Assembly (NCBI GenBank): GCA_028689835.1
Contig: JAQVCK010000004.1
Coordinates: forward strand, 1 to 49,151
Direction: 5' to 3'
Source: Pygmaiobacter sp.
GTDB lineage: Bacteria > Bacillota > Clostridia > Oscillospirales > Ruminococcaceae
DNA length: 49,151 nt
Shown: positions 32,782 to 40,991 of the stretch, piece by piece
Position numbering within the stretch: position 1 is the stretch's first letter
Layout of the letters: each line of letters opens with the position of its first letter
Translations under genes and position numbers: made by a program
The notes under the pieces: generated by a model
Database searches by the model: none
Seen by the model: the letters and a program-made list of their open reading frames with translations, nothing else
Told to the model about the DNA's origin: nothing

Positions 32782-33432
32782 ATGGCTAAAGTCGCACCCT
32801 CTCTTCTCTCGGCAGATTTTGCCCACCTGGAACAGGACTGCCGCACCTGCCTTGACGCCGGCGCGGATTTTTTACATTTTGATGTAATGGACGGGCACTT
32901 TGTCCCGAATATCAGCTTTGGCGCGCCGGTGCTTGCCAGCATTGCCAAGGCCGTGCCCGCCTTTTACGACGTGCACCTGATGCTGACCGACCCGCTGGAG
33001 TATGTGCCGATGTTCCTCGACGCGGGCGCGTCGATGATCACCGTGCACCTTGAAGCAAACAGCCCCATCCGCGAAATGCTGGATGCCATCCATGCGGGCG
33101 GTGCAAAGGCCGGCATCGTGCTCAACCCCGACACCCCGGTGCAGCAGGCATTGCGCTGGCTGCCCGACGTGGAAATGGTATTGGTGATGAGCGTACAGCC
33201 CGGCTTTGGCGGGCAAAAATTCCGCCCCATCGCACTGGAAAAACTATCCGCCCTGCGCGCCGCCGCCGCAAAGGCCGGCCGCACCGACCTTCTTTTAGAG
33301 GTGGACGGCGGTGTTTCGCGTGAAACGTCGGGGCTGTGTGTGGCCGCCGGTGCCAACGTGCTGGTTGCGGGCTCTGCCGTATTTGGCGCTGCCGACCCCG
33401 CCGCCGAGATTGCATACTACAAAAGCCTGTAA
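32782..33432 (+). CDS. rpe: Ribulose-phosphate 3-epimerase
   Basis: 216 residues, TIM barrel. Interconverts ribulose 5-phosphate and xylulose 5-phosphate in the pentose phosphate pathway. Signatures: APSLLSADFAHL, HFDVMDGHFVPNI (His32, Asp34), YDVHLMLTDP (His65), MSVQPGFGGQKF and the EVDGGV catalytic aspartate, plus VAGSAVFG phosphate loop. AAAGGAG before the ATG. 52 bases upstream of the Rnf-like genes in the same direction, so probably in one operon. Confidence 0.97.
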   Translation: MAKVAPSLLSADFAHLEQDCRTCLDAGADFLHFDVMDGHFVPNISFGAPVLASIAKAVPAFYDVHLMLTDPLEYVPMFLDAGASMITVHLEANSPIREMLDAIHAGGAKAGIVLNPDTPVQQALRWLPDVEMVLVMSVQPGFGGQKFRPIALEKLSALRAAAAKAGRTDLLLEVDGGVSRETSGLCVAAGANVLVAGSAVFGAADPAAEIAYYKSL

Positions 33433-33484
33433 CGGCTTACCCTCGACGCTTTAAGGCGCCCTCTGCGCCGGAAAGGTCTTTCTC

Positions 33485-34447
33485 ATGAAACAGGACGAAA
33501 AGAACCACCTGCCGCGCCATGCGGACTTTGCGCAAAACAGCGACATGCTGTTTGCGCTGTTCCCGCTGGCATTTATGGCAGTCTATCTTTACGGGCTGCG
33601 CCCGGCAGTGATGCTGGCGCTGGCGTTTTTTACCGCCTCTGTGTGCGACTTTTTTGTTGCAAAAATGCGCAGCCGGCGGTATGATGCCAGCGAAAACTCA
33701 TCGCTGGTATTTGCCGCGCTGTTTACGCTGATGTTGCCTGCTACCGCAAGCTATGCCATCGTTGTCACCGGCGTGGTGGTGGCGGTGCTGGTGGGCAAGC
33801 ACGCGTTTGGCGGGGCGGGCAGTTACCCGTTTCACCCCGCGGCGCTGGGCTATGCCGTTGTCACCGTCAGCTGGCCGGACCAGATTTTCCGCTACCCAAC
33901 CCCGTTTACCCATGTGGGCCTGTGGGACACCAGTGCCGCTTCGCTGGAGGACGCGTCCTCCCACATTTTGCGCACCGGCGGCGTGCCCAACATCCCCTCG
34001 CTGGATTTGACGCTGGGCAACTATGCCGGGCCAATGGGCACCACCTTTGTACTGGTAATCGTGGCGGTGGCCCTTTATCTGTTGCTGCGCCGCCGCATTT
34101 CGCTGGATTTGCCGCTGGCGTTTCTCGCCACCAGCGCCTTGATTAGCGTCTTGTTTCCGCGGGTTGCCACGGCGGGTATCTTTGAACTGATGAAATACGA
34201 GCTGTTGTCCGGCGCACTATTGTACACCGCCGTATTTTTGCTGTGCGAGCCCTCCACCGCCCCCAAAAACCGGCTGGCGCGGGTGGTGTATGGCATACTG
34301 ACCGGCTTTTTGACGATGATGTTCCGCTATTACGGCGCCTACGAGCTGGGCGTCTGCTTTGCACTGCTGCTGGCCAATGCGTTCAGCGGTTACCTTGACC
34401 GCGTGTGCAGCAAGGCCGCCTTTCAAAGGAGGTCGAAGTCATTATGA
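33485..34447 (+). CDS. RnfD-like membrane protein with altered flavin-attachment site
   Basis: 320 residues, about eight to ten membrane helices. It aligns along its length to RnfD/RsxD as remembered from E. coli: VVAVLVGKHAFGGAGSYPFHPAALGYA corresponds to the [25 protein letters not shown] region, and CEPSTAPKNRLARVVYG to the TDPVTASTTNRGRLIFG region. RnfD normally carries FMN on Thr in a S-x-ATPL motif; here it reads DTSAASLED with Ser153 at that place and no Pro. Whether Ser is flavinylated is open. Stop overlaps the next start (ATGA). Confidence 0.85.
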   Translation: MKQDEKNHLPRHADFAQNSDMLFALFPLAFMAVYLYGLRPAVMLALAFFTASVCDFFVAKMRSRRYDASENSSLVFAALFTLMLPATASYAIVVTGVVVAVLVGKHAFGGAGSYPFHPAALGYAVVTVSWPDQIFRYPTPFTHVGLWDTSAASLEDASSHILRTGGVPNIPSLDLTLGNYAGPMGTTFVLVIVAVALYLLLRRRISLDLPLAFLATSALISVLFPRVATAGIFELMKYELLSGALLYTAVFLLCEPSTAPKNRLARVVYGILTGFLTMMFRYYGAYELGVCFALLLANAFSGYLDRVCSKAAFQRRSKSL

Positions 34448-35091
34448 CACAGGAGAACAGCAAGTATCTGGCCGAAAATATCGACCGCTTGATGCGGCGG
34501 GACCGCATTTTTTTGAACAACCCTGTGTTTATGCAGGGCCTTGGCCTTGCCCCCATTGTGGTGGCAGCCACCACATTGCACAATGCACTGGTGCTGGGCC
34601 TTGGCGTGTTGTTGCTGCTTACCCCCACCCGCTTGCTTGCGGCCATGGTGTGCCGTGGGCGCTGGCCGCGGTTTCGCGGCGTGGCCTATGCACTGACCGC
34701 CGCGGTGGTGTACATCGGCGTATGGTTTGCTGAAAACGCGCTGTTTGGTGTGGGCATGCAAACGGTGGGCCTGTACCTGCCGTTGCTGGTGGTAGAACCC
34801 ATTATTTTAAAGAGGTACGAGCGCGCCCAGCCCGAGCGCCTTGGCACTGCCGTGCGCAAGGGGCTGGTGACCACCTTTGGCTTTTTGTTGGCCCTGTTGC
34901 TGATTGCGGCATTGCGTGAACTGCTGGGCGCTGGTACCTTGTTGGGGTATGTGGTGACCAACCACCCGCTATTGCCCATGGCACAGCTTGTTTCCGGCGG
35001 GTTTATTTTTGTAGGTGTTTTGGCTGCGGCCTGGCGCTGGATGCGCAATGTGATTAAGCGCATCGTAAGCATGGAGGCGAACCTGAAATGA
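34444..35091 (+). CDS. RnfE-like membrane protein lacking both cluster cysteines
   Basis: 215 residues, six membrane helices. Clear RnfE features: FLNNPVFMQGLGLAPIVVAATT, VGLYLPLLVV, and LIAALRELLGAGTLLGY (REI/LLGxGTL motif). In Rnf/Rsx/Nqr complexes a [2Fe-2S] cluster inside the membrane is held by LGLCP and TNC cysteines. Here these read GLAP (Ala36) and VEP (Pro119). AAAGGAGG lies within the rnfD-like 3' end; four-base overlaps on both sides show translational coupling. Confidence 0.85.
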   Translation: MTQENSKYLAENIDRLMRRDRIFLNNPVFMQGLGLAPIVVAATTLHNALVLGLGVLLLLTPTRLLAAMVCRGRWPRFRGVAYALTAAVVYIGVWFAENALFGVGMQTVGLYLPLLVVEPIILKRYERAQPERLGTAVRKGLVTTFGFLLALLLIAALRELLGAGTLLGYVVTNHPLLPMAQLVSGGFIFVGVLAAAWRWMRNVIKRIVSMEANLK

Positions 35092-35687
35092 CAATAGTAG
35101 AACCAATCCTCACGTTTTTCTTTTATGCCATTGTTGCCATTGCGGCGCAAAACGCCATTTTTACCCGTGCACTGGGCGTGTCGCGGCTGGTCAAAATTGT
35201 GGATGACGGCTCGGTAGAGCTGTTTAAATTTGGTGCCTTGCTCACTGCGGTGCAGCTGATTAGCAGCCTGTTGAGCTTTTTTGCGGGCCGTGCGCTGCCG
35301 TACAAAGCGGCCTTTTTGCCGCTGGTACTGGTATTGTGCAGCGCCATTGCGTTTTTTATTGTGCTGCTGGTGCTGGTGCTGCCCAAAAAGCGCGCGCTGG
35401 CCAAAGATTATCTCTCCCTGCTGCCCATGGCTACCTTTAATTGCAGCATTTTGGGCACCCTGCTACTCACCTCTACCGGTGGGTACACACTGTTGCAATC
35501 AATGGGCTTTTCACTGGGCAGCGCGTTGGGTTATGTGCTGGCCGTCGTGCTGGTTAACGAGGGGCAACGCAAAATTCAAAACCGCGGTGTGCCCGCTACT
35601 TTTCGCGGGTTGCCAATCACACTACTTTATATTGGTGTTCTGGCGCTTGCTATTTATGGGTTTTCTGGGCATACGCCCGCCATTTAA
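35088..35687 (+). CDS. RnfA-like membrane protein with one cluster cysteine lost
   Basis: 199 residues, six membrane helices. The end RGVPATFRGLPITLLYIGVLALAIYGFSG matches RnfA/RsxA closely (VPAPFRGNAIALI...GFSG), as does LLPMATFNCSILG (Cys119, equivalent to the TNCAVLG cysteine). The first cysteine (FLGLCPF) is replaced (ALGVSRL, Ser32). Follows the rnfE-like gene with an ATGA overlap. No rnfB, rnfC or rnfG genes are in the window. Confidence 0.85.
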   Translation: MTIVEPILTFFFYAIVAIAAQNAIFTRALGVSRLVKIVDDGSVELFKFGALLTAVQLISSLLSFFAGRALPYKAAFLPLVLVLCSAIAFFIVLLVLVLPKKRALAKDYLSLLPMATFNCSILGTLLLTSTGGYTLLQSMGFSLGSALGYVLAVVLVNEGQRKIQNRGVPATFRGLPITLLYIGVLALAIYGFSGHTPAI

Positions 35688-35745
35688 ACGGCAAACGCCG
35701 TCTTTTGTTTCACCCTGTCACTTGCCTAATGTTTGAGGAGGCCTT

Positions 35746-36903
35746 GTGTTGAAAAAAAGCAGACCTGTCAAAATCAAGCGCTATCGGCGCAGCTTTTCCG
35801 GCTCTGGCGCAAAGAAAAACCTCGCCCGCCGTATCTTGCTTTGGGTGGTGATTCTTGGTGCGGTGTTTGGCATAGGCTGGCTGGTTGCAAAACCGGGGCT
35901 GGACCTCGCATCCGGCTTGTGGTACCGGTATAAAAACGGGGGTGGCGCACCCTCCTCGCAGGCGGCAAACTCCACCCCCGCGGCATCCTCTTCTCAGCCG
36001 CAGCCTGCTTCTACCGAAACCCCGCAACCCACACCGGCCCCTGCCGCAAACGGGATGGGCGGCTGGGCCATGGTCGCTTTAAGCGAAGCGGACACGCCGG
36101 AGAAAGCCACCGCACTGGCCGCGCAACTGCAAGCGCAGGGGGTAACCTACGTTGTGCTGCCGCTGAAAGACGACCGCGGTTACCTGTATTACAACTCCGC
36201 GTTGCCCTTGGCGCAAAAATCCATTGCGGCCACCACCGTCGACGCGGCGGCCATTGCCAGCGCCTTGCGCAATGCGGGGGTCACCCCGGTGGCGGGGCTG
36301 TGCGCCTTTAAAGACAGCCTTGTGCCGTTTGTCGACCGCACAACAGCCGTCAAATACAACAATCAGGACATCACTTGGCTGGACACCTCGAAAGAGCTGG
36401 GTGGCAAGGCGTGGCTGAACCCCAACTCCCCGGTGGCACAGCAGTATATCACCGACTTGATTGGCGAAGTGAAGGGCCTTGGCTTTGACACGGTGCTGCT
36501 GCAAAACCTGCAATTCCCCGAGGGCACCGGGCTGAACCTTGCAAGCTACGGCGCGATGGCCGGCACCAAAGAGCAGTTACTGGCACAACTGGGCCAGCAA
36601 TATCAGGGCATCGACGGGGTGAGTGTGTGGTTTGAATTCCCCGCCGCCGCAGTGCGCGGCGAGATGGCCAGCAGCTACGGCGCGTCGCCCGCCACCTTTG
36701 GGTTGCAACGCGTGTTTGTGCGGCTGGACGATGCGGCGCTGTCCGACAGCACCGGGCTTGCCGGGCTGCTTTCGCCGTTTGTCAGCGGCGGGGCAACGGG
36801 CTTTGGCGTGCGCGGTGTTTCCGGCAGCACGCCCGAGGCGCTGGCGGTGGTCAACGACGCCGCAAAGCAGGCCGGGTTTACCAGTTATTTTGTCATTCCC
36901 TAG
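35746..36903 (+). CDS. Membrane-anchored DUF4015-type putative glycoside hydrolase
   Basis: 385 residues. A basic N-terminus, one membrane helix (about residues 28-48, ILLWVVILGAVFGIGWLV), then a Ser/Pro/Ala/Gln-rich linker (about 70-100), then an extracellular TIM-barrel-like domain (about 105-385). That domain resembles the end of DUF4015/GH-like proteins: ATALAAQLQAQGVTYVVLPLKD, ITDLIGEVKGLGFDTVLLQNLQFP. GTG at 35746 or, with better spacing to GAGGAGG, TTG at 35749. Lies 58 bases after the rnfA-like gene, possibly in the operon. Substrate, if any, would be cell-wall or surface polysaccharide; not shown. Confidence 0.7.
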   Translation: MLKKSRPVKIKRYRRSFSGSGAKKNLARRILLWVVILGAVFGIGWLVAKPGLDLASGLWYRYKNGGGAPSSQAANSTPAASSSQPQPASTETPQPTPAPAANGMGGWAMVALSEADTPEKATALAAQLQAQGVTYVVLPLKDDRGYLYYNSALPLAQKSIAATTVDAAAIASALRNAGVTPVAGLCAFKDSLVPFVDRTTAVKYNNQDITWLDTSKELGGKAWLNPNSPVAQQYITDLIGEVKGLGFDTVLLQNLQFPEGTGLNLASYGAMAGTKEQLLAQLGQQYQGIDGVSVWFEFPAAAVRGEMASSYGASPATFGLQRVFVRLDDAALSDSTGLAGLLSPFVSGGATGFGVRGVSGSTPEALAVVNDAAKQAGFTSYFVIP

Positions 36904-36911
36904 GCGGGCTA

Positions 36912-36930
36912 TTTGCCGGTCACCGGCAAA
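36912..36930. promoter_or_regulatory. Perfect palindrome before the GNAT gene
   Basis: TTTGCCGGT-C-ACCGGCAAA, 9-base arms around one base. With a one-base centre it suits a dimeric DNA-binding protein better than an RNA hairpin. Confidence 0.4.
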
Positions 36931-36944
36931 AGGGGGCTGTAACA

Positions 36945-37397
36945 GTGTTTGTGCGAAGTGCGAAAGAAGAGGACCTTGACGGCTTGTACGATTTGTGCTG
37001 CGAGCAGGCGGCCCGCGTATTGCCGCGCGATGTGTTTGAGGCGGTGTTTCGCGCCGCAACAAAAGACACCCACCGCCGCTTAGTGGTGGCAATTGAGGAC
37101 GAGCAGATTGTTGGGTATGCCGACATGCAGCTCTCGCTGTTGCTGTCCCACTGCGCGCTTGCCGCGGTGTTCAACGAGTTTTATGTGCGTGAGGCACTGC
37201 GCGGCCACGGCATTGGCACCGGTATGCTGTTGTCGCTGTCACGGCAGGCACAGTCCATTGGCTGTGGCGAGTTGCAGGCCTTTTGCCAGCGGGTCAATTT
37301 AAAAAGCCAGTCTTTTTTAGAGCGGCACGGCTTTGTGCGCAGCCAGCACAACTTTACAAAATCCATTGAACCACTGCAGAACAGCACTGCTGTTTGA
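36945..37397 (+). CDS. GNAT-family N-acetyltransferase
   Basis: 150 residues. GNAT fold: N-terminal VRSAKEEDLDGLYDL, central VVAIEDEQIVGYADMQL, acetyl-CoA motif VREALRGHGIGTGMLLSLSRQA (RGxGIG at about residues 86-91) and the NLKSQSFLERHGFV end. GTG start at 36945, after AAGGGGG. Substrate unknown. Confidence 0.88.
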   Translation: MFVRSAKEEDLDGLYDLCCEQAARVLPRDVFEAVFRAATKDTHRRLVVAIEDEQIVGYADMQLSLLLSHCALAAVFNEFYVREALRGHGIGTGMLLSLSRQAQSIGCGELQAFCQRVNLKSQSFLERHGFVRSQHNFTKSIEPLQNSTAV

Positions 37398-37420
37398 CCC
37401 TTTGTTATGGACTATTTTTA

Positions 37421-37469
37421 AGCGCGGCAGCTTTACAGGTTTTTCTCTGTAAGGCTGCCGTGCTTTTTT
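37421..37469 (+). terminator. Terminator of the rpe/rnf-like/GNAT transcript
   Basis: 18-base arms at 37421-37438 and 37447-37464 with two imperfect pairs, then TTTTT. Confidence 0.85.
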
Positions 37470-37572
37470 CATCCGCAGGGTTTGGCAACGCATGTTAAGC
37501 GCTGGGTTGGGGCCCCCTTTGCGAAATACCCCCGGCCCGCCCTCACCCCTATTATAAAAAAGTCTTGTGTGT

Positions 37573-37590
37573 GACGTAACGTCGTATAGT
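37573..37590 (+). promoter_or_regulatory. MerR-type operator and -10 box
   Basis: GACGT-A-ACGTC (37573-37583) immediately before TATAGT (37585-37590). Palindromes of this kind in the promoter spacer are typical of MerR/TipA-type activators. It belongs to the truncated MerR gene downstream. Confidence 0.6.
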
Positions 37591-37617
37591 AAAATAGCAA
37601 TCAAAGGAGGTTTTGTT

Positions 37618-37764
37618 GTGGAAAAGTTTCGGGCAACCCCGGCGGGCTATTGGACCGTCGGCAAACTTTCAAAAAAAATGGGGGTCACCATCCGCACCCT
37701 GCAACACTATGACCAGATGGGTTTGCTTTGTCCCTCTGCTGCCAGCGCCGGTGGCAGGCGGTGA
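37618..37764 (+). pseudogene. Truncated MerR-family regulator (DNA-binding domain only)
   Basis: 48 residues from a GTG start with perfect AAAGGAGG 7 bases upstream. TVGKLSKKMGVTIRTLQHYDQMGLLCPSA is the MerR winged helix up to wing 1; the frame stops in GGRR, where intact proteins continue with an LYT/S-D-K-D helix. No other frame downstream carries the missing part; a terminator follows at once. Promoter and ribosome site look intact, so a short peptide may still be made. Confidence 0.7.
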
Positions 37765-37806
37765 TTTGACACTTTTGCCCCACCCAAAAAAAACACCGGG
37801 CACAAT

Positions 37807-37856
37807 AAAAAAACCGCGATGTGCGGGGCTGGTGCCCTGTACATCGCGGTTTTGCA
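37807..37856. terminator. Bidirectional terminator (MerR fragment and birA)
   Basis: Perfect 13-base stem AAAACCGCGATGT / ACATCGCGGTTTT (37810-37822 and 37841-37853) with an 18-base loop. Confidence 0.8.
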
Positions 37857-37878
37857 TTTCTTTCATTTAAAAAAGGGC

Positions 37879-38598
37879 CTAGTAAATGCCGCGTACCGTC
37901 ACCTCACCGGTGAACACCGCCACCTCGCCACCAGCAGTGCGCACCACCAGCCGCCCGGCATCGTCAATCTGCTCTGCAATGCCCTCTATTTTGTCGGTGA
38001 ATACCCGGCGGCCAAGGTTAATGCAGGCGGCGCGGTACTCTTGCGCAATCGACGCAAACCCACCTTCTGCAAACACGGCAAGCCGCTTTTGCAGCGCATT
38101 CGTTAAGGCCTGCGCCGCAACGTCCACCGTACACTCTACCCCGGCCAGTGAAAAAATAGAACCACCATGCGGCAGGCCCCCCTGCTCAAAAAAGCTGGCG
38201 GGCTGCAAAAGGTTTAGCCCAATGCCCGCAATATAACAGGCTTCGCCGTCGCCCTGCACGCTTTCGCACAGGATCCCACAGATTTTTTTGCCAAACAGCA
38301 GCAGATCGTTGGGCCATTTAATGCCCGGTACCCGCCCACACAGCGTTTGTACCGCGTCGGACACCGCCAGTGACACCGCCAGCGGCAACGCCGCGGGGTC
38401 TGCCAGTGGGCGGCGCAGCAGCACACTGTAATACAGTGCCTGCCCGGGCTGGTTCTCCCACACCTTGCCGCCGCGCCCACGCCCGGCGGTCTGGTTGTCG
38501 GTGTACACCACCGTGCCGTCGGCAAATTCCGCACTTTTGCGGCGCAGTAAGCTGTTGGTCGAATCGGTGCTGTCGATTCGCTGCAGTGCAAACTTCAT
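37879..38598 (-). CDS. birA: Biotin--[acetyl-CoA carboxylase] ligase (group I, no DNA-binding domain)
   Basis: 239 residues. Attaches biotin to carrier lysines. Motifs: DSTDSTNS, QTAGRGRGGKVW (biotinyl-AMP loop), GIKWPNDLL, and GIGLNL, with an SH3-like C-terminal domain. The N-terminal HTH of bifunctional BirA is missing, so it is catalytic only. Its start overlaps the upstream phosphoesterase gene by four bases. Confidence 0.95.
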   Translation of the reverse strand: MKFALQRIDSTDSTNSLLRRKSAEFADGTVVYTDNQTAGRGRGGKVWENQPGQALYYSVLLRRPLADPAALPLAVSLAVSDAVQTLCGRVPGIKWPNDLLLFGKKICGILCESVQGDGEACYIAGIGLNLLQPASFFEQGGLPHGGSIFSLAGVECTVDVAAQALTNALQKRLAVFAEGGFASIAQEYRAACINLGRRVFTDKIEGIAEQIDDAGRLVVRTAGGEVAVFTGEVTVRGIY

Positions 38599-39089
38599 CG
38601 CCCTTTTACCTCCCGGTGGGTAAACTGAGGCACCCCGTTTGTAATGGTCAGGATGCCATAGCTTGGCCGGCCGGTGCGTGGGATGCTGACCGAACCGGGG
38701 TTAAACATCCACACCCCGTCTACTTGTTCCATATGTGGGGTGTGGGTGTGGCCAAATAATACAATATCTGCCTCACGCTGTTTTGCTGCGCGCAGCAGCG
38801 GGCCCAGCGTCGCTTTTACCTCATAACCGTGGCCATGGGTAAAAAACAGCAACAGGTTTTCAAATGCAACCAAACGTTCGGGCGGCACACTTTTGTCGTA
38901 GTCGCAGTTGCCGCGCACCTCGTATACCATGGGGCAGCGGCAGCTTGCGCGCACCGCGGCAAGGTCTGAAAGGCCATCCCCTAAAAAAATCAGCGCATCG
39001 GCATCCTGTTCGGTTGCCAGCACCGAGGCCAGCGCACCGCGGTCACCGTGCGAATCTGAAACAATGATGATCTTGGTGGGTTTATCCAC
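38595..39089 (-). CDS. YfcE/MJ0936-type metallophosphoesterase
   Basis: 164 residues. Calcineurin-like fold with all metal motifs: VSDSHGD, FLGDGLSD, RGNCDYD, FTHGHG and FGHTHTP, then NPGSVSIPR. Acts on phosphodiesters; natural substrate unknown. GTG start at 39089 follows AAAGGAGGAG. Located between rsmI and birA in a tightly packed operon. Confidence 0.94.
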   Translation of the reverse strand: MDKPTKIIIVSDSHGDRGALASVLATEQDADALIFLGDGLSDLAAVRASCRCPMVYEVRGNCDYDKSVPPERLVAFENLLLFFTHGHGYEVKATLGPLLRAAKQREADIVLFGHTHTPHMEQVDGVWMFNPGSVSIPRTGRPSYGILTITNGVPQFTHREVKGR

Positions 39090-39091
39090 CG

Positions 39092-39928
39092 TTACTCCTC
39101 CTTTTGGGCCGTAAGGGCGCGGTAGATCACACTTTTGGCGATGCCGCTCTCTGCAGCGGCCTGCTTGCAGGCCGCGCTGGCGGGCTGCCCGTCTGCAACG
39201 AGCTGCTTTGCCAGTTTTACGGCACGCGCCTCAGTCCAAGCTTGCCGCACCGGGGCAGGGGCCCCGGCAACGACCAGTACAAACTCCCCGCGCGGGGGGA
39301 CATCGTTGTACTGTGCCAATGCCTTTGCAAGGGTGGTCTTTTGTATTTCTTCATGCAGCTTGGTCAGCTCGCGGCAGATCGTCACGCTGCGGTCACCATA
39401 GCTGTTCAGCAGGTCGGTAAGGGTGTTGGTCAGCTTGTGTGGTGCCTCGTAAAACACCAGCGTGCGCTGCTCGCCGCAGGTCTCCTGCAAACGCTCTTTG
39501 CGCTGGCGGCGGTTCATTGGCAAAAAGCCCTCAAAGCAAAACCGGCCGGTCGGCTGGCCGGACACCGCCAGTGCGGTGATGACCGCGCTGGGCCCCGGGA
39601 TGGGCACCACACAGATGCCCTCTTCCAGCGCCTGCGTAACAATCAGTTCCCCCGGGTCACTGATGGCAGGCATGCCGGCATCACTGCACAGCGCACAGGT
39701 TTCGCCGGCGCGGATGCGGCGCAAAATGGCCTCGCCGCGCTCTTTTAAATTGTGCTCGTAATAGCTGACCAGCGGCTTTTTGATGCCGAGGTGGTTGAGC
39801 AGCTTTACAGTGACGCGCGTGTCCTCTGCCGCGATAAAATCGGCCTGGGCAAAAGTTTGCGCCGCCCGCGCCGACCAATCGCTTAAATTGCCGATTGGGG
39901 TGCCGACGATATACAGGGTCCCGCTCAC
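39092..39928 (-). CDS. rsmI: 16S rRNA (cytidine1402-2'-O)-methyltransferase
   Basis: 278 residues. Tetrapyrrole-methylase fold; LYIVGTPIGNLSD, AEDTRVTVKLL, SDAGMPAISDPG and PIPGPSAVITAL are RsmI signatures. Methylates C1402 of 16S rRNA. GTG start (39928), overlapping the trmN stop as GTGA; AAGGAGGGGG upstream. Residues after about 225 form the family's C-terminal helical domain. Confidence 0.96.
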   Translation of the reverse strand: MSGTLYIVGTPIGNLSDWSARAAQTFAQADFIAAEDTRVTVKLLNHLGIKKPLVSYYEHNLKERGEAILRRIRAGETCALCSDAGMPAISDPGELIVTQALEEGICVVPIPGPSAVITALAVSGQPTGRFCFEGFLPMNRRQRKERLQETCGEQRTLVFYEAPHKLTNTLTDLLNSYGDRSVTICRELTKLHEEIQKTTLAKALAQYNDVPPRGEFVLVVAGAPAPVRQAWTEARAVKLAKQLVADGQPASAACKQAAAESGIAKSVIYRALTAQKEE

Positions 39929-40653
39929 GTCGCGCCCCCTCCTTGTTGATAAATTTGCAGCAGTTCGGCCGACGGGCTGCCGTCTGCTTGTTCCATATAC
40001 AGGTCGGGCAACAGGGTAAGGCCCGGGCTTGCCGCCTTGCGGCCATCCAGCAAAAACAGCCATGGCACCGTTTCGGGCCTGCGACGCACAAAGCGCAACC
40101 GTTTGGGCTCAATGCCGCACCGCCGCATCTCCACCATCAAATCGGTCAGGCGGGCGGGCCGGTTGCACACGCACAGCCGCCCGCCGTCGCGCAACAACTG
40201 GGCAGCCGCGTCGCAAACATCGCCCGCCGTGCAGGTGAGCTCATGCCGGGCCGCACCGCGCGCAGGCTTTTGAGACACAAACCCGCCGGTAAAGTATGGC
40301 GGGTTGCAGCTAACCACGTGGAACTGCCCGCGGGGCAGCACTGGCGGCAAGGCGCGCAGATCACCCTGCAACGCCGTGATGTGCGCGGCCCCCGCCTCTT
40401 TTGCCGCCCGCGCCAGCAGGGCCGCGCCCTCGGCATCCAGCTCTAACCCATAGCAAGGGCCCCGGTGCCCGGCGTCGTGCCAGCGCAGCGGCACAATGCC
40501 ACAGCCGGTGCCAAGGTCGCAGGCAAGCCAGCCACGGTGCACATTGCAAAAGGCCGACAACAGCATGGCATCGGTGCCAAACCGGTGGCGCGGGCTGACG
40601 AAAACTTCGGTACCGCCTGCAAGGCGCTCCAGCGTCACGCCATCATTTCCCAC
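39925..40653 (-). CDS. trmN: tRNA1(Val) A37 N6-methyltransferase (TrmN6/YfiC-like)
   Basis: 242 residues. Class I SAM methyltransferase: ACDLGTGCGIVPL (SAM loop), VVSCNPPYF (NPPY catalytic motif of N6-adenine enzymes). N-terminal FVSPRHRFGTDAMLLSAF is typical of YfiC. In Bacillus the homologous gene (yabB) also precedes rsmI. GTG start at 40653 with an AAGGGGGGG ribosome site. Substrate assignment follows the family. Confidence 0.92.
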   Translation of the reverse strand: MGNDGVTLERLAGGTEVFVSPRHRFGTDAMLLSAFCNVHRGWLACDLGTGCGIVPLRWHDAGHRGPCYGLELDAEGAALLARAAKEAGAAHITALQGDLRALPPVLPRGQFHVVSCNPPYFTGGFVSQKPARGAARHELTCTAGDVCDAAAQLLRDGGRLCVCNRPARLTDLMVEMRRCGIEPKRLRFVRRRPETVPWLFLLDGRKAASPGLTLLPDLYMEQADGSPSAELLQIYQQGGGAT

Positions 40654-40685
40654 AACCGGCCCCCCCTTAATTTTTCCCCCAGTGT

Positions 40686-40719
40686 AAAAATCAGGGCAGG
40701 CATTAACCGCCCGCCCTGA
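40686..40719 (-). terminator. Terminator of the ferredoxin transcript
   Basis: TCAGGGC / GCCCTGA arms (40691-40697, 40713-40719) extended by imperfect inner pairs; TTTTT follows on the minus strand. Confidence 0.75.
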
Positions 40720-40740
40720 CTCTTTGTGTTGATTACGAAA

Positions 40741-40914
<174 letters not shown>

Positions 40915-40934
40915 TTAACACCTCCATTTCCTTT

Positions 40935-40962
40935 ATTTTAACATAAAACTGGAAATAATCAA
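40935..40962 (-). promoter_or_regulatory. Promoter of the ferredoxin gene
   Basis: Minus strand TTGATT (40962-40957), 16 bases, TAAAAT (40940-40935). Confidence 0.7.
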
Positions 40963-40991
40963 GCGCTAAAATTGTTGCAAAAATACCAAAT

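Noticed and set aside
33485-35687. Complete Rnf or Nqr complex
   Set aside because: Only D, E and A are present in this window, and most cofactor ligands are missing.
37618-37764. MerR fragment as a complete small regulator
   Set aside because: It stops just after wing 1, and lacks the dimerisation helix all MerR proteins need.
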